Source of the DNA: DTDR01 sp964505415
Lineage (GTDB): Bacteria; Hydrothermota; Tepidihabitantia; Tepidihabitantales; DTDR01
Direction: 5' to 3'
Assembly (NCBI GenBank): GCA_964505415.1
Contig: CAZDHW010000004.1
Location: 1-64,000 of the forward strand
DNA: 64,000 nt
Shown: in pieces, positions 26,805 through 35,403 of the stretch
How the letters are laid out: every line of letters starts with the position of its first letter
How positions within the stretch are numbered: the stretch's first letter is position 1
Made by a program: the position numbers and the translations under genes
The notes under the pieces: model-generated
Seen by the model: only the letters and a program-made list of their open reading frames with translations
The model's database searches: none
What the model was told of the DNA's origin: nothing

Positions 26805-27917
26805 ATGAAAAGAAGGGTTTGTATTGTGGGTATTGGGATGACTCCTTTAAAACCTTTATCGGAAGAAGTTTCTTACAAAGAGATGATGTTTGAAGCCGCG
26901 GTAAAGGCTTATGAAGATTGTGGAATAAATCCCCGAAAAGATGTTGACACTTTTGTTTGCTGTTCGGAAGATTACATTGAAGGAACAAGCATTTTTGATG
27001 AATATGTTCCTGATCAAATCGGCGGCGCTTTAAAACAAGTTCACACAATCACTTCTGACGGACTTTTTGGTGTTTGTGCCGCAATTTTACAGCTTTTAAC
27101 CGAGGAATTTAAAGTCGCTGTTGTTGAAGCTCATGCAAAGGCTTCCAATATTTTAACTCCGGAAGGCGTTCATATGTGTGCTTTGGATCCTATTTATACC
27201 CGACCACTTAATGTCAATCCAATTTTTATTGCTGGTTTAGAATATAATTCCTTTTTATTTAATTATCCTTTTACTCAAACTGATTGTGCGGAAGTGGTTG
27301 TGAAGAATAAAAAAAATGCTTTAAAAAATCCTTACGCTGCTTACGGGGCTAATTTATCGGTTGAAGATGTTTTGAACTCTTTTCCGGTTGCTTATCCGTT
27401 AACAGAATTAGAAGTTAGTCCTTATGCAGATGGAGCCTGCGTAATCGTTTTAGCAAGGGAAGAAGTTGCCAAAGATTTAAAGAAGAAACCTATTTATATA
27501 GATGGTTTTTCTTTTATCCAAGGTTCACCCAATTTGGAAGTTCGGTCTTGGGAGTATCCGCGGGCTACTGAAGAAGCTGCCAAAAGGGCTTATAAAATGG
27601 CAGGAATTTCTAATCCTAATAAGGAGATTGATTTTTGCGAAATTGATGATACCTATTCTTATAAAGAAATCCAAAATGCTTTGGCATTAAATTGTCAAGA
27701 TATAATTATTAATCCTTCCGGCGGAAGTTTAGGAATGGGATATATCTATGAAGGAACTGGTTTGATGCGACTAATTATGGCGGTTTTGCAATTGCGGGGC
27801 GAAGCTGGTAGCTTTCAAATAAAAATAAATAACGAGTTACCCAAGAAAGCTTTGGTGCAATCTTGGCGTGGTCTGCCAACAGAAAATAGTTGTGTTTTAA
27901 TTTTAAATAGAGAATAG
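26805..27917 (+). CDS. Thiolase-fold protein lacking canonical catalytic residues (subunit 1)
   Basis: The 370-residue protein aligns along its length with archaeal-type SCP2 thiolases: RRVCIVGIGMTPL, VVVKNKKNALKNP, DGACVIVLA, AAKRAYKMAGI, NPSGGSLGMG, and LQLRGEAG near the end. The nucleophile position (Cys in ACASGG of thiolases) is Thr83, the GHP histidine is Tyr313, and the HDCF-type histidine is Asp281. It therefore cannot work as a normal thiolase. Related Cys-less SCP2 proteins with DUF35 partners (Ltp2 type) act as retro-aldolases, and others are structural partners. It begins a six-gene operon with a paralogue and two DUF35 genes. Confidence 0.85.
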   Translation: MKRRVCIVGIGMTPLKPLSEEVSYKEMMFEAAVKAYEDCGINPRKDVDTFVCCSEDYIEGTSIFDEYVPDQIGGALKQVHTITSDGLFGVCAAILQLLTEEFKVAVVEAHAKASNILTPEGVHMCALDPIYTRPLNVNPIFIAGLEYNSFLFNYPFTQTDCAEVVVKNKKNALKNPYAAYGANLSVEDVLNSFPVAYPLTELEVSPYADGACVIVLAREEVAKDLKKKPIYIDGFSFIQGSPNLEVRSWEYPRATEEAAKRAYKMAGISNPNKEIDFCEIDDTYSYKEIQNALALNCQDIIINPSGGSLGMGYIYEGTGLMRLIMAVLQLRGEAGSFQIKINNELPKKALVQSWRGLPTENSCVLILNRE

Positions 27918-27926
27918 GGGGAAATT

Positions 27927-29087
27927 ATGGGAAGAAGAGTGGCTATTGTTGGTGCCGGTATGACAAAATTTGTGAGAAGAGCAAAAGAGACCGGTAAAGA
28001 GTTGGCTTTTTACGCCGCAAAGGCAGCTTTAGATTCGTGCGGAGCTAAATTGAGAGATATTGATGCGGTAGTTTTAGGTAGTGCTCCTGATACTTTTGAT
28101 GGTGTCCATATGAAAGGCGAATATCTTTCTTGTGGGGCCGGTGCTTTTGGGAAGCCTTATCTGCGATGTTATGTTGGTGGCGGTACCGGTGTTTTTGCCG
28201 TAGCTGTCGGTTGGTATTATATTGCCAGCGGAATATTTGATACCTGTTTAGTGGTTTGTGAAGAAAAAATGTCATCTTATCAACCCCATCCTCAAGGTGC
28301 TTTTTTAACTATTTTTGACCATACTACTGAAAGACCTTTGGGACCGAATCTTCTTTGGATTTTTGCTTTGGAGATGCAGCGTTACATGCAAACCTACGGA
28401 ATAAAAAAAGAAGAGATTGCTTTGGTAGCCGTTAAGAATAAAAAAAATGCCTTAGACCATCCGGCTGCTCAAATTGCCGCAGAAATAACTGTGGAAGATG
28501 TATTAAATAGCGAAGTGCTTTGTTATCCGGTTCAAAGATTAGATGTTTCACCAGTTTCTGACGGTGCCTGCGCGATTGTTATGACCAATGAATATTTGGC
28601 AAGAAGATTTACTGATAAGCCGGTATGGGTGAGCGGTGTTGGTTGGTGTTTGGATACTGCTTATTGGACAAATAGAGATTTGGCTTATCCTCGATATGTA
28701 GAAGAAGCTGCCCGAATGGCATATAAAATGGCGGGTATAAGAGATCCAAGAAGAGAGATTGATGTGGCTGAACCTTACGACCCATTTGATTATAAAGAAC
28801 TACATCACCTGGAAGGTTTGATGTTATGTGGTCGCGGAGAGGCGCCTCAATTATTAGTGGATGGAAAGACCCAAAGGGATGGCGAATTACCGGTTTGCCC
28901 TTCTGGTGGTTTATTAGGAGTTGGTAATCCAATTGCCGCTGCTGGTTTGATGAAGGTGATTGAAATTTTCTGGCAACTAAGGGGTGAAGCGGATAAGAGG
29001 CAGATTGCCAAAAAAGCAAAAAGGGGAGTGGCCCAGGCTTGGGGTGATTTGATGCAGGTGGGCACCGTGGTTGTTTTAGAAATTTAA
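27927..29087 (+). CDS. Thiolase-fold protein lacking canonical catalytic residues (subunit 2)
   Basis: The 386-residue SCP2-thiolase homologue is paralogous to the preceding gene: RRVAIVGAGMTKF, AVKNKKNALDHP, DVSPVSDGACAIV, MAYKMAGIRDP, CPSGGLLGVGNP, WQLRGEAD. The nucleophile position is Gly85 in a glycine-rich VGGGTG, the GHP histidine is Asn334, and the HDCF position reads EPYDPF, placing a Tyr there. A tyrosine-based aldolase mechanism like that of Ltp2 is conceivable, but this is inference. The gene follows nine bases after subunit 1, with a weak GGGG site. The two products probably form a heteromer with the DUF35 proteins. Confidence 0.85.
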   Translation: MGRRVAIVGAGMTKFVRRAKETGKELAFYAAKAALDSCGAKLRDIDAVVLGSAPDTFDGVHMKGEYLSCGAGAFGKPYLRCYVGGGTGVFAVAVGWYYIASGIFDTCLVVCEEKMSSYQPHPQGAFLTIFDHTTERPLGPNLLWIFALEMQRYMQTYGIKKEEIALVAVKNKKNALDHPAAQIAAEITVEDVLNSEVLCYPVQRLDVSPVSDGACAIVMTNEYLARRFTDKPVWVSGVGWCLDTAYWTNRDLAYPRYVEEAARMAYKMAGIRDPRREIDVAEPYDPFDYKELHHLEGLMLCGRGEAPQLLVDGKTQRDGELPVCPSGGLLGVGNPIAAAGLMKVIEIFWQLRGEADKRQIAKKAKRGVAQAWGDLMQVGTVVVLEI

Positions 29088-29099
29088 AAGGAGGAAAAG

Positions 29100-29594
29100 A
29101 TGAAGAATTTTTTTGCTACTCCTTTAAGTGAAGAGGATTTTAAAAAGAAAAATTTTTGTTTTGAAACCTGGATTGGTAATTGTTTTTATGCCTGGGATTG
29201 CGGAGTTGCGATTGGTAAATATTTAGAAGGATTAAAAAAAGGTAAGATAATCGGTGTCAAATGTCCAAAATGTGAAAGAATAATGGTACCACCAAGAATC
29301 TTTTGCGAATGGTGTTTTGTTTTGATAGAAGATTTTGTTGAATTAAAGGATACCGGAAGAATAAATACCTTTTCTATTTCTTATATTAGTTGGGATGTAA
29401 AAAAATTGGAAAAACCTCAGATTCCAGCAGTAATTGAGATTGATGGTGCTTCTCCCGGTTACGGAATTTTACATTTGATTTCCGAAGTCGACCCAAAGGA
29501 AGTGAAGATTGGTATGCGGGTAAAGGCTGTTTGGAAAGACGAAAAAGAAAGGGAAGGTAAAATTACCGATATAAAATATTTTAAACCTTATTAG
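29100..29594 (+). CDS. DUF35 zinc-ribbon/OB-fold protein
   Basis: The 164-residue protein has an N-terminal helical segment, a rubredoxin-like zinc ribbon with C55, C58, C69 and C72 (CPKC...CEWC), and a C-terminal OB-fold (FVELKDTGRINTFSIS..., KIGMRVKAVW). DUF35 proteins bind next to thiolase-fold enzymes, where they bridge subunits or bind CoA, as in archaeal thiolase/HMG-CoA synthase complexes, PhlB and ChsH2. An AGGAGG-like site precedes it. It directly follows the second thiolase-fold gene, so it is almost certainly part of the same complex. Confidence 0.92.
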   Translation: MKNFFATPLSEEDFKKKNFCFETWIGNCFYAWDCGVAIGKYLEGLKKGKIIGVKCPKCERIMVPPRIFCEWCFVLIEDFVELKDTGRINTFSISYISWDVKKLEKPQIPAVIEIDGASPGYGILHLISEVDPKEVKIGMRVKAVWKDEKEREGKITDIKYFKPY

Positions 29595-29603
29595 GAGGAA
29601 AAT

Positions 29604-30074
29604 ATGGAATTTAAAGTAAATAAAAAAAGAGAGATTAAACATCATTTAGGACAATTGCCGGTGGAAAGTTTGTATACTGCGGGGATCGCTGGTGAAAAAT
29701 TTCTTTTGGGTTTGAAGGAGGGTAAATTTTTAGCCAATTATTGTTCTGATTGTGATTTTGTTTTTCTGCCACCAAAGCTTTATTGTGAATTTTGTTTTAA
29801 AGAAATTCCTGATGAGGATTGGCAAGAAGTGGAGAATAAGGGTATTTTGGTTTCTTATACTTTTGTTCATGTTGATAGCAATGGTAACAAATTAGAAAAT
29901 CCGATTATTGTCGGCGCAATTAAAATGGCTGATACCGATACTACTTTTATTCACAAACTTTTGGATAAAGTGGAAGATATTGAAATCGGAATGTTGGTAG
30001 AAGCCATTTTTGCTCCAAAAGAAAGAAGAAGAGGGAGCATTAACGATATTGTTGGTTTTAGAAAAGTTGAATAA
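29604..30074 (+). CDS. DUF35 zinc-ribbon/OB-fold protein, second copy
   Basis: The 156-residue paralogue of the preceding protein has zinc-ribbon cysteines C47, C50, C61 and C64 (CSDC...CEFC), followed by an OB-fold strand set (WQEVENKGILVSYTFVHVD..., EIGMLVEAIF). Two different DUF35 genes beside two different thiolase-fold genes suggest one DUF35 per thiolase-fold subunit. The gene has AGGAGG upstream and its stop abuts the ATG of the HIT gene (TAAATG), so expression is coupled. Confidence 0.92.
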   Translation: MEFKVNKKREIKHHLGQLPVESLYTAGIAGEKFLLGLKEGKFLANYCSDCDFVFLPPKLYCEFCFKEIPDEDWQEVENKGILVSYTFVHVDSNGNKLENPIIVGAIKMADTDTTFIHKLLDKVEDIEIGMLVEAIFAPKERRRGSINDIVGFRKVE

Positions 30075-30500
30075 ATGCTGAATTGCCCCTTTTGTCTGAT
30101 TGCTGAAAAAAAAGAAAAAGCGTATATAGTTTACGAGGACGAAAAAAATATTGCCTTTTTAGATATTTATCCGGTTACTATCGGTCATACTTTAGTTATT
30201 CCTAAAAAACATGTTGTGTTTCATACGGACTTGGCTCCCGAAGATGCCGGTCCTTTTTATCGAGCAGTTTATCTGGTAAGTCAGAAACTAAAAAATGTTT
30301 TTAAGCCGGAATACATTTCGCTGTTAATTCGGGGAACCAGAATTCCTCATCTTCATTGTCATTTGATTCCTAAGATAAAAGAGAAAGATAATATTTTTGA
30401 CAAGATTATGGATCTCCATCATTTCCTACAGGTAAGGTTAAAGACTGATTTAAAAGAAGAAGATTTTGTTAAAATTGCGAAGATGGTTAGTGAAAGTTAA
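30075..30500 (+). CDS. HIT-family protein
   Basis: The 141-residue histidine-triad protein has the active site H92-L-H94-C-H96 in PHLHCHLIPK. At the N-terminus CPFC and YEDEKNIAFLDIYPVTIGHTLVIPK match Hint-type nucleotide hydrolases; C4 and C7 may help bind zinc. Such enzymes remove AMP from adenylated compounds, including aminoacyl-AMP by-products, which would fit the gltX neighbour. It has no gap to the DUF35 gene before it or to gltX after it. Confidence 0.93.
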   Translation: MLNCPFCLIAEKKEKAYIVYEDEKNIAFLDIYPVTIGHTLVIPKKHVVFHTDLAPEDAGPFYRAVYLVSQKLKNVFKPEYISLLIRGTRIPHLHCHLIPKIKEKDNIFDKIMDLHHFLQVRLKTDLKEEDFVKIAKMVSES

Positions 30501-31940
30501 ATGGTAAGGGTAAGAATTGCTCCTTCACCGACTGGTGCTATTCATATTGGGTTAGCAAGAAGTGCTTTATATAATTTTCTTTTTGCTCGTCAGAATAACG
30601 GAAAGTTTATTTTGAGAATCGAGGATACTGACCCAAGCCGTTCAACAAAAGAATCAGTAGAAGCAATTTTAGAAGGTTTAAAATGGCTTTCTTTATATTG
30701 GGATGAGGGGCCTTATTTTCAATCGCAAAGGTTTTCCATTTATAAAGAATATGCAGAAATTTTACTAAAAAAAGGCAAGGCTTATTACTGCTATTGTTCG
30801 CAAGAAAGGTTAAAGGCAGAGAAGGAAAAGGCATTAAAAGAAAAAAGAAGTTGGCAATACGACCGCCATTGCTTATATTTAAGTGAAAAAGAAAAAGAAA
30901 AATTAGAAAGAGAAGGTGTTCCGAAAACAATAAGATTTCTTGTCCCCAGTGAAAGGAATGTTGTTTTTGAAGATATTATTCACGGAAGAATTGAGAAAAG
31001 TGGGCGGGATATTGAAGATTTTATTTTATTAAGAGCCGATGGCACACCAACTTATAATTTTGCCTGTGTTGTCGATGATGCGCTTATGGAGATTACCCAT
31101 GTTATTCGGGCAGTTGAACATATTTCTAATACTTTTAAACAAATTCTTTTATACGAAGCACTTAATTTTAAAATACCCTATTTTGCTCATTTGCCTTTAA
31201 TTTTGGGTAAGGATGGAAAAAAGTTATCAAAACGCCACGGAGCAGTTTCTATTATGGAATATAAAAAGATGGGAATTTTACCAGAAGCCTTAGTAAATTA
31301 CCTGGCTTTATTAGGCTGGTCACCGGGTGGCGATTTAGAAATCTTTAGTTTAGAGGAGGCGATAAAACTTTTTAAATTAGAAAAAGTAAAAAAATCAAAC
31401 GCTATTTTTGATTTTCAAAAATTGGAATGGATGAACAGCGAATATATGAAAAGAAGTACTAATGAAAGATTGTTAATCGGAGTTAAACCATTTCTAATTG
31501 AAAGAAATCTCTCTCCGGATAAAGAAGATGAAAAGCGGCTTTTGGCAATAATTGAAATAAACAAGGAAAGAAGCAGAAACCTTAATGAGTTAGCCGATAA
31601 TATAGCAATTTATTTAAAAGAAGAGATAACTTACGATGAAGAAGGTGTAAAGAAATTTTTGGATGAGAAAGGCAAAGAAAATTTAAAGACACTTTTAAAG
31701 GTCTATGAAAATTTAACCGATTTTAATAAAGAAACTACTGAGAAAGTTCTTAGAGAATTGGCTAATAATCTTAATAAAAAGCCGGCCGAATTTATTCATC
31801 CTTTAAGAGTGGCCTTAACCGGAAAATTGGTTGGCCCCCCAATTTTTGATGTGGTGAATGTTATGGGAAAAGAATTGGTAATAAAAAGAATTAAAAAAGC
31901 TTTAACCGTGGCTTTGGATAATTATTCCCAAAATAATTAA
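30501..31940 (+). CDS. gltX: Glutamyl-tRNA synthetase
   Basis: The 479-residue class I synthetase has PSPTGAIHIGLAR (HIGH-type motif at 15-18), IEDTDPSRS, and KLSKR at 241-245. Zinc-like cysteines C97, C99 and C124 lie in the connective region, with the usual fourth ligand not obvious. It charges tRNA-Glu, and possibly tRNA-Gln if the genome uses GatCAB, which is not seen here. It ends the thiolase/DUF35/HIT operon, and its last 39 bases overlap the convergent EamA gene. Confidence 0.97.
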   Translation: MVRVRIAPSPTGAIHIGLARSALYNFLFARQNNGKFILRIEDTDPSRSTKESVEAILEGLKWLSLYWDEGPYFQSQRFSIYKEYAEILLKKGKAYYCYCSQERLKAEKEKALKEKRSWQYDRHCLYLSEKEKEKLEREGVPKTIRFLVPSERNVVFEDIIHGRIEKSGRDIEDFILLRADGTPTYNFACVVDDALMEITHVIRAVEHISNTFKQILLYEALNFKIPYFAHLPLILGKDGKKLSKRHGAVSIMEYKKMGILPEALVNYLALLGWSPGGDLEIFSLEEAIKLFKLEKVKKSNAIFDFQKLEWMNSEYMKRSTNERLLIGVKPFLIERNLSPDKEDEKRLLAIIEINKERSRNLNELADNIAIYLKEEITYDEEGVKKFLDEKGKENLKTLLKVYENLTDFNKETTEKVLRELANNLNKKPAEFIHPLRVALTGKLVGPPIFDVVNVMGKELVIKRIKKALTVALDNYSQNN

Positions 31941-32756
31941 AAAAAGTCCAATTAGAGTAGAGAGATAAACTTTTTCACGCAAAACAAAGTTAATAAAGAT
32001 TAATGATAAAAAGGGAGTAAAATAAACAAGATTGTTTATTTTCGCTTTATTTTCAGCTATTTTTAATGCTTTTAGAAAAAAGAAAAAAGGTAACCCCATT
32101 TCAAAAATTCCTACATAAATACCCCCTAAAAAATAATTAAACTTAGGAAAAGAAAAATTTTTACTAATCAAAAGGAAAAAAGTAACATAAATAAATCCGA
32201 AAAGAAAATTAGTAAAAAGTTTTACCTCTTCTTTTCTTTTATCCTGCAAGTTTAATAACCAATAGGTAGCCCAAACTAAGGAGGAAGAAAGGGCTAAAAT
32301 TATTCCTAAAATATTTATATTTTGAAAATTAAAGAATTTTCCGTAAGAAGTAATAATCAAAACACCAATAAAACTAACGCTTAACGCCAAAAAATTAATA
32401 GGTCTAATCTTTTCTTTTAAAAATACAGCCGTAAAGAAGGTTAAAACAATTGGCCAAGTAAAATTTAAAGGTTGAGCTAATTGAGCCGGCAAAAGAGAAT
32501 AGGCTTTAAAAAGCACTAAATAATATAAAAAAGGATTAAGAAAACCAAGAAGAAAAGATCGGTTAATACTCTTTTTAATTAAAGAAAAATAATTCTGAAA
32601 AAAAATAAATAAAAATTGAATAATTACCGCGGTAAGGGTGGAGATAAATAAAAGTTGATAATGATTCAAATAGCGAAGAGCTATTTTAAAAGCGGTAGCA
32701 ACTGTTGACCAACAAAAAATAGTTAAAAAAGCATAAAAATAAGCCTTTTTAGCCAA
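31902..32756 (-). CDS. EamA/DMT-family transporter
   Basis: The 284-residue protein has ten predicted TM segments in two EamA repeats. The first begins AYFYAFLTIFCWSTVATAFKIALR and the second NILGIILALSSSLVWATYWLL. Members export or import metabolites across the inner membrane, and the substrate cannot be predicted. It is a single gene. Its 3' end overlaps gltX by 39 bases on the opposite strand. Confidence 0.88.
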   Translation of the reverse strand: MAKKAYFYAFLTIFCWSTVATAFKIALRYLNHYQLLFISTLTAVIIQFLFIFFQNYFSLIKKSINRSFLLGFLNPFLYYLVLFKAYSLLPAQLAQPLNFTWPIVLTFFTAVFLKEKIRPINFLALSVSFIGVLIITSYGKFFNFQNINILGIILALSSSLVWATYWLLNLQDKRKEEVKLFTNFLFGFIYVTFFLLISKNFSFPKFNYFLGGIYVGIFEMGLPFFFFLKALKIAENKAKINNLVYFTPFLSLIFINFVLREKVYLSTLIGLFLIILGIIIQSHG

Positions 32757-32795
32757 TTGATAATTATAACGAAAAATAAGGTAAAATAAATATTC

Positions 32796-32823
32796 TTGAT
32801 TTTTAAAAAGATTTGTTTAAATT
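32796..32823 (+). promoter_or_regulatory. Possible promoter of the TPR/VCBS gene
   Basis: TTGATT (32796-32801) and TAAATT (32818-32823) are 16 bases apart and end six bases before the ATG at 32830. The -10 is weak. Confidence 0.35.
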
Positions 32824-32829
32824 TTAAAA

Positions 32830-35403
32830 ATGAAGTTTATAATTTTTTTATTAATTTTTCAAGTTGGTGATAAAGATTTTAAAAAAATTTCTTACTTTTT
32901 TAAAACCCATCAGTTTGATTCCAGTATTTTTTATCTTAATCCTCTTTTAAAGAAAAATAGCCAAGATTCTTTTGGCTACCTTTATTTAGGAAAAAGTTAT
33001 CTTTTTAAAAAAGATTATAAAAAAGCCAAAGAAATTTTTTTGGTGGCGAAGAATAAATTCTTAAGCTTTGATAGTCTTCATTATTATTATTTTTTCTCCG
33101 CCTTTAAAGAATGGGAGAAAGATACCATAAAGTTAAGAAATTTAAAAAAGGAAATTAATAATTTTGTGGATTCTCTTTTAAACAATGCCGATGAAAAAAG
33201 TCTTTCTTTGGCTTATCGGTTAATTGACTTTTTGGACACCAATTATCCTCAAAAAATCGTTGCGCTTATTTTAGAAAAATTTCCGGAAAGTAAAATTGGT
33301 TATCAAATTATTGGCAATATTTTTTACGATAGTCTTTATCCGATTTGGTATAATGATACTTTAAAAATAGAATATTTAAAAAGATTTTTGGAAAAGTTTA
33401 AAACAACTGAATGGCGTTTTAATGCTTATCAATTTTTGCTGACTTCCCTTTATAATTTAAAAAATTACCAGGATCTCTTTTTCTTTACCGAAAAAATGGT
33501 AAAAGAAATGCCTAAAGATGTGCGGGCACTTAATTTTGTTGCTTCTTTGTATTTAAGATGTGAGACGCTTTTTGCTAAAAGTTTAGAGTATTCTTTTTGG
33601 GCATTAAGTTCAATAAAAAATTTTAAGAAACCAAAAAATTTACCCGAAGAACAATGGCAGCTTATTTTTCCTAAACTCTTACCCGATATCTTTTTCAATA
33701 TCGCTCGTTCTTATTATTATCAAAAAAAATATCTTTTGGCTGAAAAATATATTAAAAAAGCATTAAAATTTGAGTTTGATGTGGATAATGATGCTACAAA
33801 AGCGCCTTATTATTATTATTCCGGCTTGATAAAAGAAAAAACGGGAAGAATAAAAGCAGCAATAAAAGATTATGGTAAAACATTGATTATTGGTGATGTT
33901 AATAACTTTTATCCACCAAAAGCCGAAAGTGCTTTAAAAAGAATTTTTGGGGATACCATTGAGATTGTTTCGTATTTAAGAAAAATTTTTAAATATCGGG
34001 GTCCGATTTTTACTGATATTACCAAAGAAGTTGGTTTAGAAAAAGAAAAAGGTGGACGGGTTGCCTTTGGAGATTTTGATAATGATGGTTATGAAGATTT
34101 GTTACTGAATGGTAGTAGATTGTTTAAAAATGATAGTGGTCGTCGATTTTTGGATAAGACAAAAGAATCGGGTATTTATGGTAATAATAATGGTGGGCTC
34201 TTTGCTGATTTAAATAACGATGGTTATTTGGATATTGTTTGTCTTTCCAATGAGAAAAAGGGAGAGAAGGTTTTTAAAAACAATGGCGACGGAACTTTTA
34301 CTGATATGAGTGAAATAGCAAAAATTTATGATGATTATCCAAGCGAAGGTTTGGGGATGGGTGATATTGATAATGATGGACTTTTAGATATTTATATTGC
34401 TAATTATGAAATTTGGGAAGAACACAAATATCTACCTGATTTTTTGTATAAAAACTTGGGTGATTTTAAATTTGTTGATATTAGTGAAAAAGCAAAAATA
34501 AGAGAAGTTGAAAATAAAGCCGGTAGGGGAGTTAATTTTGGTAATTATAACGATGACGATTATTTAGATATCTATGTTTCTAATTATCGGCTTTGTGAAA
34601 ATTTTTTATGGCATAATAATGGTGACTTGACTTTTGAAAATAAAGCCCATTATTTAGGAATAGCGGGTGAAGAACGGGAAGGCTATTATGGTCACACTAT
34701 CGGTTCTGAATGGGGTGATTTTGATAATGACGGTGATTTGGATTTGATTACGGCTAATCTGGCTCATCCCCGTTATATCCAATTTTCCAATCGGACGATG
34801 TTGTATAAAAATCAGGGAAAACCAAATTACCAATTTCTGGAGGTGCGAAGAAAGGCAAAAATAAAATATGAGGAAACCCATTCGGACCCGGCCTTTGGTG
34901 ATGTGGATAATGATGGTGACTTGGATTTGTATCTTACTTCGGTTTATGAAAATCGTCGTTCTTTTCTCTATTTAAATAACGGGAAGGGAGTTTTTGAAGA
35001 TGTTACCTATCTTGCTGGGGTACGGGTATTTAACGGTTGGGGATGCGCTTTTGCCGATTTTGATAATGATGGTGATTTAGATTTGATTGTTGGTTCGGGT
35101 TCAGGAGTAAGATTTTTCCGAAACGATACTAAAAATGGAAATAATTATTTAAAAGTGAAAATGATTGGTAAAAAATCTAATAGGAATGGAATCGGTGCCC
35201 GGGTTAAAATAAATATTGGTAAAAAAATTTTATTAAGAGAAGTCACCTGTGGCAAAGGAACAACCTCTCAATCATCCATTATTTTACATTTTGGGTTGGG
35301 AAAGAAAAAGAAAGTGAATTTAAATTACCACTTTCTTTCTAAAGAAGAAAAAACTTTAAAAAATATTAAAGCCAATCAATTGATAATAATTGAAGAAGAA
35401 TAA
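32830..35403 (+). CDS. TPR plus VCBS/FG-GAP plus ASPIC/UnbV protein
   Basis: The 857-residue protein has a short hydrophobic N-terminus that may act as a signal peptide, then TPR-like helical repeats (about 20-370). A seven-blade VCBS/FG-GAP propeller follows (about 385-755), with calcium-site loops DFDNDGYED, DLNNDGYLD, DIDNDGLLD, DFDNDGDLD and DVDNDGDLD; one loop (NYNDDDYLD) is degenerate. A C-terminal ASPIC/UnbV domain (GIGARVKINIGKK..., CGKGTTSQSS) completes it. The arrangement resembles CRTAC1-like secreted proteins thought to bind calcium and mediate contacts. Its 3' end overlaps a convergent glycosyltransferase by 28 bases. Confidence 0.88.
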   Translation: MKFIIFLLIFQVGDKDFKKISYFFKTHQFDSSIFYLNPLLKKNSQDSFGYLYLGKSYLFKKDYKKAKEIFLVAKNKFLSFDSLHYYYFFSAFKEWEKDTIKLRNLKKEINNFVDSLLNNADEKSLSLAYRLIDFLDTNYPQKIVALILEKFPESKIGYQIIGNIFYDSLYPIWYNDTLKIEYLKRFLEKFKTTEWRFNAYQFLLTSLYNLKNYQDLFFFTEKMVKEMPKDVRALNFVASLYLRCETLFAKSLEYSFWALSSIKNFKKPKNLPEEQWQLIFPKLLPDIFFNIARSYYYQKKYLLAEKYIKKALKFEFDVDNDATKAPYYYYSGLIKEKTGRIKAAIKDYGKTLIIGDVNNFYPPKAESALKRIFGDTIEIVSYLRKIFKYRGPIFTDITKEVGLEKEKGGRVAFGDFDNDGYEDLLLNGSRLFKNDSGRRFLDKTKESGIYGNNNGGLFADLNNDGYLDIVCLSNEKKGEKVFKNNGDGTFTDMSEIAKIYDDYPSEGLGMGDIDNDGLLDIYIANYEIWEEHKYLPDFLYKNLGDFKFVDISEKAKIREVENKAGRGVNFGNYNDDDYLDIYVSNYRLCENFLWHNNGDLTFENKAHYLGIAGEEREGYYGHTIGSEWGDFDNDGDLDLITANLAHPRYIQFSNRTMLYKNQGKPNYQFLEVRRKAKIKYEETHSDPAFGDVDNDGDLDLYLTSVYENRRSFLYLNNGKGVFEDVTYLAGVRVFNGWGCAFADFDNDGDLDLIVGSGSGVRFFRNDTKNGNNYLKVKMIGKKSNRNGIGARVKINIGKKILLREVTCGKGTTSQSSIILHFGLGKKKKVNLNYHFLSKEEKTLKNIKANQLIIIEEE

